Source of the DNA: Sinomonas sp. ASV322
GTDB lineage: Bacteria > Actinomycetota > Actinomycetes > Actinomycetales > Micrococcaceae
NCBI RefSeq assembly: GCF_030908245.1
Contig: NZ_JAVFJJ010000004.1
Span: 62,001 to 126,000, forward strand
Direction of reading: 5' to 3'
Length of the DNA stretch: 64,000 nt
Position numbers and translations under genes: made by a program. Shown in pieces: positions 60,956 through 64,000 of this stretch; within the stretch, counting starts at the first letter, position 1; each line of letters starts with the position of its first letter. The notes beneath the pieces were generated by a model. The model ran no database searches. It was not told where the DNA came from and saw only the letters and a program-made list of their open reading frames with translations.

Positions 60956-62692
60956 TCAGTCGGCGGCGAGAAGTTCAACGACCGCCGTCGCGATGAGGGC
61001 GAGCGAGACGGCGCCGGGATCCGGCACCCCGAGCGCCTTGTCGCCGTGCGAGCGCGCGCGGCCCATGCCGGGGAGCAGATCGGCCGTGTCCTGGGCGGCC
61101 TTCGTCGCGGCCTTCGCGGCGGCCTCCCACGCGGTCGCGAGGTCTTCGCCATCCGCGACGCCGGCCGCGAGGGTCGCTGCGAACGGCACGAGCGCGTCGA
61201 CGAGGGTCTTGTCTCCCACGCGCGCCTTCCCGTACGCCATGACCGACTCGGCGGCCTCGCTCAGGCCGGCCGCGACGCGCTCGCGGGTGAGGGATTCGCC
61301 GTCGTTCGCACGGGAGCCGAGCGTGCGGAGGATGACGCCCCACAGCGCGCCCGAGGTGCCGCCCGCACGGTCCGCCCACGCGTCGCCGACCCCCACGAGA
61401 AGCGTTCGCGCGCCGGCCCCGCGGGCGGCGAGGTCCGCAGCCTCGGCGGCCGCAGCGCGTGCCCCGCGCTGCATGCCGATGCCGTGGTCGCCGTCGCCCG
61501 CGATGGCATCGAGGCGCCCGAGCTCGTCGGCATGCGCGTCGATGGTCTCGCGCACGGCCGCGAGAAGCCCCGCGATGCGGCGGGCGGCCTGTCGCGACTC
61601 CGTGCTCGCGGCGGGAATCGCACGCACGGCGGCCTCGGCGTCGACGTGCGGGGCGTCGTGGGCCGGGGCGAGCCCGCTCTGGTCGAAGGCTCCCGTGCGG
61701 AACGCGGGCGTGTCCGCGGGGGCGCCCCAGAGCTCCTCGAGCTCGTCGTCGAGCCACAGGAAGGTCAAGGAGACCCCTGCCATGTCGAAGCTCGTGCAGA
61801 ACTCGCCGACCTGCGGATCGACGAGCGTGATGCCGCGTGCCTCGGAAAGCTCTGCCACGCGCCGGTAGACGACGAACAGCTCTTCGGATTTGACGGAGCC
61901 GAGCCCGTTGAGGATGGGAACGACGCGCGCGCCGGTCGCGTCCGCGACGGGCACCTCCGCGTCGGCGAGGAGGTGTTCGAGGAAGAGCTCGGCGAGGCCG
62001 TCCGCGGTCGGAATGGCGGTCTCGGCGAGGCCGGGCTCGCCGTGGATGCCGAGGCCGATCGCCATGCGCCCATCGGGGACGGAGAACAGCGGCTCGGCAG
62101 CCCCGGGCATCGTGCAGCCGCTGAACGCGACACCCATCGAGCGGGTCCTCGCGTTGGCACGCCGCGCGACGCGCTCGACGTCGTCGAGGCTCCAGCCGCG
62201 CGACGCCGCCGCGCCGGCGATCTTGAACACGGTGAGGTCGCCCGCGATGCCGCGGCGTTTCTCGGCTTCGTGCGGGCTCGCGGAGAAGATGTCGTCGGTG
62301 ACCGTCACCGTTCGGCACTCGATGCCGTCGGCTCGGAGCGCCTCTTGGGCTTCCGTGAAATGGAGGACGTCGCCCGCGTAGTTCCCGTAGCTGAGCAGCA
62401 CGCCGCGGCCGCGATGGCTCGCGCGCGCGACTGACTCGACCTGGTGGGCGGATGGGGACGCGAAGAGATTGCCCATCGCGGCGCCGTGGGCGAGGCCCGG
62501 GCCGACGAGGCCAGCGAACGCGGGATAGTGGCCGCTTCCGCCGCCGATCACGACCGCGACCTCGGGCTCCGCCGCGACCGTCGAGCGGGAGACTCCGCCG
62601 TGGACCTTGCGGACCCACCGGGCGTTCGCGCGGGCGAAGCCGTCCACCATTTCGTCGGCGAAGTCGGCGGGTTCGTTCCAGAGTCGCGTCAC
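60956..62692 (-). CDS. Fused DhaK-DhaL kinase, probable tetrulose or dihydroxyacetone kinase
   Basis: 578 residues. Residues 1-330 are DhaK-like: VVIGGGSGHYPAFAGLVGPG, NYAGDVLHF and GIHGEPG form the substrate site that binds the ketose covalently through His. After a short linker, about 375-578 are DhaL-like, with the metal/ATP motif AGDGDHGIGMQRG. Fused ATP-dependent kinases of this type phosphorylate dihydroxyacetone or L-erythrulose. First gene of the kinase-rpiB-tpiA operon; GAGGAG stands before the GTG and the operator 30 bp ahead. Confidence 0.92.
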   Translation of the reverse strand: MTRLWNEPADFADEMVDGFARANARWVRKVHGGVSRSTVAAEPEVAVVIGGGSGHYPAFAGLVGPGLAHGAAMGNLFASPSAHQVESVARASHRGRGVLLSYGNYAGDVLHFTEAQEALRADGIECRTVTVTDDIFSASPHEAEKRRGIAGDLTVFKIAGAAASRGWSLDDVERVARRANARTRSMGVAFSGCTMPGAAEPLFSVPDGRMAIGLGIHGEPGLAETAIPTADGLAELFLEHLLADAEVPVADATGARVVPILNGLGSVKSEELFVVYRRVAELSEARGITLVDPQVGEFCTSFDMAGVSLTFLWLDDELEELWGAPADTPAFRTGAFDQSGLAPAHDAPHVDAEAAVRAIPAASTESRQAARRIAGLLAAVRETIDAHADELGRLDAIAGDGDHGIGMQRGARAAAAEAADLAARGAGARTLLVGVGDAWADRAGGTSGALWGVILRTLGSRANDGESLTRERVAAGLSEAAESVMAYGKARVGDKTLVDALVPFAATLAAGVADGEDLATAWEAAAKAATKAAQDTADLLPGMGRARSHGDKALGVPDPGAVSLALIATAVVELLAAD

Positions 62693-62721
62693 GGGGTCTC
62701 CTCATCGAGTGATCGAGCTAC

Positions 62722-62733
62722 ATCCTATAGGAT
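62722..62733. promoter_or_regulatory. Palindromic operator ATCCTATAGGAT, copy 2
   Basis: Second exact copy of the 17-bp ATCCTATAGGATATATG element, 30 bp upstream of the kinase GTG. A TGACA half-palindrome follows at 62741, similar to the GATGTCTGACATC site at 58819. Confidence 0.82.
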
Positions 62734-62856
62734 ATATGCCTGACAGATGATTGGGAAGGCGACTGGTTCGCGCCCGTGGGCGGCCGTTCGCTCCCCGACA
62801 AGCGCCGTGCGCCCGCGTCGCGGCGCCTCCGACGGCTCGTGCGGGAGGGTGGACGC

Positions 62857-63381
62857 ATGACAGCTTCCGTTCTCGAGGCGCCGCCACGGCGGCCGGCCGG
62901 GGCCGACGTGCGGCGAGTGTCGCCGTCGTCAGGTCCGCGTCGTTCCCCGACGGACGACGGCGGGAGGCGGGCACGCGCCGTCGTCCGCCATGCGCGCTGG
63001 GTCGCCGCGGTGGCTGCGGTCGGGGTCACGGCCCACCTCGCGATGGCGCTCGACGGCGGGTGGATGGCCATCTTCGCGCTCGCGATGGCCTCGGCATGCG
63101 CGCCGTGTGTGTGGGCCATGTGGCGCCGGCCGTCGGCGCACGCCGCGCGGGTGCTTGTCGGGATGTCCCTTGCGATGGCCCTCGCGCACGCGGCGCTCGT
63201 GCTCGGGCTCGCGGGTGTGCCGGGCGGGCATGCTGCGCACGGCGGCGGCTCGCGCATTGCCCCGTCATCGGAGCAGGTGGGCCACGACGGGCAGGCGCTC
63301 GCGATCGTCGCGGCCGATCTCGGGTCGGCGCTGCTCGCCGCGGGCTGGCTCAGGAGGGACGGGGCACGACGCTCTGAGTGA
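62857..63381 (+). CDS. Small membrane protein of unknown function
   Basis: 174 residues from ATG 62857, which has GGAGGGTGG ahead. After a 45-residue basic, disordered start come four hydrophobic segments (about 50-70, 73-95, 100-125 and 145-165). A Gly/His-rich loop (GGHAAHGGGS) lies between helices 3 and 4. I do not recognise a family. It is divergent from the kinase operon and transcribed towards the terminal hydrolase. Confidence 0.68.
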   Translation: MTASVLEAPPRRPAGADVRRVSPSSGPRRSPTDDGGRRARAVVRHARWVAAVAAVGVTAHLAMALDGGWMAIFALAMASACAPCVWAMWRRPSAHAARVLVGMSLAMALAHAALVLGLAGVPGGHAAHGGGSRIAPSSEQVGHDGQALAIVAADLGSALLAAGWLRRDGARRSE

Positions 63382-63394
63382 GCCGGGCTGACGC

Positions 63395-63400
63395 TAGGGT
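63395..63400 (+). promoter_or_regulatory. -10 hexamer of the terminal hydrolase, leaderless
   Basis: TAGGGT, 6 nt before GTG 63407. Confidence 0.6.
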
Positions 63401-63406
63401 GTCCTC

Positions 63407-64000
63407 GTGGCAGAAGCGCTGAATCCCACCGATGGCACCCCTCTCGCGTTCGACGTCTCGGGCGAGGGGCCCGCCGTCCTCCTTCTCCACGGCTCCGCGC
63501 TCTCTCGTGCGATCTGGCGAGGCTTGGGCTATGTGCGGGGGCTCGAAGGCTTCACGGTGGTCCGCATGGACCTACGCGGACATGGCCGCAGCGGGAAGCC
63601 GCACGCGGCCGAGGCGTACCGGATGCCGCGCGTCGTCGAGGACGTGCTTGCCGTGCTGGATGCGGCTTCGGCGCCTGTCGCCCACGTGGTGGGGTATTCC
63701 TTCGGCTCGCGCGTCGCGTTCGCGCTTGCCGCGCGGGCTCCCGAGCGCGTCGCGAGCCTCGTCACGCTCGGCGGCGCGTACGGCGCCCAAGGCGGCCAGG
63801 TCGAGAAGGTGTTCTTCCCGGGGTATCTCGAGGCGATCAGGGCGGGTGGCATGGCCGCGTTCGCGGACGGCTATGCAGCGGCAGGCAAGACGCTCGATCC
63901 CGCGACGCGCGCAGCCTTCCTGGCGAACGACGCCGGGGCCCTCGCCGCGTATTTCGAGGCGACCGAGGCCGATGAGGGGGTTCCCGAGGACGTCCTCGCG
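63407..64000 (+). CDS. Alpha/beta hydrolase, cut by the window end
   Basis: 198 codons are open to the end of the window with no stop. The start AEALNPTDGTPLAFDVSGEG leads into VLLLHGSAL (oxyanion loop), MDLRGHGRSGKP (typical of the fold) and the nucleophile Ser in VVGYSFGSRVAFAL. It belongs to the 3-oxoadipate-enol-lactonase/haloperoxidase-like group of hydrolases; the catalytic His would lie beyond the window. Substrate unknown. Confidence 0.88.
   Translation, partial: MAEALNPTDGTPLAFDVSGEGPAVLLLHGSALSRAIWRGLGYVRGLEGFTVVRMDLRGHGRSGKPHAAEAYRMPRVVEDVLAVLDAASAPVAHVVGYSFGSRVAFALAARAPERVASLVTLGGAYGAQGGQVEKVFFPGYLEAIRAGGMAAFADGYAAAGKTLDPATRAAFLANDAGALAAYFEATEADEGVPEDVLA

Overview
The window is high-GC chromosomal DNA from an actinobacterium. 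The order wecA-like gene, atpI/atpZ, atpBEFHAGDC, DUF2550, together with nucS, DUF3039, clpS-DUF2017-murI and rph-rdgB, points to the Micrococcales and most likely to an Arthrobacter/Sinomonas-like Micrococcaceae. That placement is inference from gene content and layout. I see no rRNA, tRNA, insertion sequence, integrase or CRISPR array.

Left part (1-15 kb): a glycosyltransferase and a polyprenyl-phosphate sugar-1-phosphate transferase lead into a complete F1Fo ATP synthase operon, followed by a DUF2550 gene, a membrane esterase and a large rhomboid-like/DUF2156 (MprF-type) protein. A cold-shock gene with a clean terminator closes this part. Middle part (15-42 kb): housekeeping and accessory genes alternate. 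They include nagA, the mismatch endonuclease nucS, an AI-2E exporter, a thioredoxin-fold TPR protein, an ABC exporter, an MFS pump with a DEAH helicase, a DUF559 endonuclease, the NAD salvage pair pncA/pncB, clpS, murI, lgt, rph, rdgB, a DedA protein and a BRCT exonuclease. This part is rich in short GC-rich tandem repeats, and it holds a striking duplication of the 3-prime end of nucS on the far side of a small SnoaL-like gene.

Right part (42-64 kb): ADP-ribosylglycohydrolase, aquaporin and sbcDC are followed by two catabolic regions. The first (49.1-53.5 kb) is iclR, a flavin reductase, a 4-hydroxyphenylacetate-3-monooxygenase-type oxygenase and an MHS-family transporter, with two clear palindromic operators. 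The second (53.6-62.7 kb) is a two-operon sugar-acid cluster: GntR regulator, ACS-type MFS transporter, a 35-residue membrane peptide, SDR, 3-hydroxyacyl-CoA-dehydrogenase-family enzyme and xylose-isomerase-like TIM barrel in one operon; fused DhaKL kinase, RpiB-like and TpiA-like isomerases in the other; and a second GntR regulator between them. Both operons carry the same 17-bp element, ATCCTATAGGATATATG, just upstream. Read together, these genes suggest import of a sugar acid, oxidation, loss of CO2 or isomerisation to a tetrulose, phosphorylation, and two isomerisations to D-erythrose 4-phosphate.

Two layout features run through the whole window. First, about 17 genes on both strands have a TAnnnT -10 hexamer ending 6 nt (once 7 nt) before the ATG/GTG, the signature of leaderless transcription; I used it to choose several starts. 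Second, the tandem-repeat arrays are related to one another at separate loci, including one array lying in frame inside the helicase gene.
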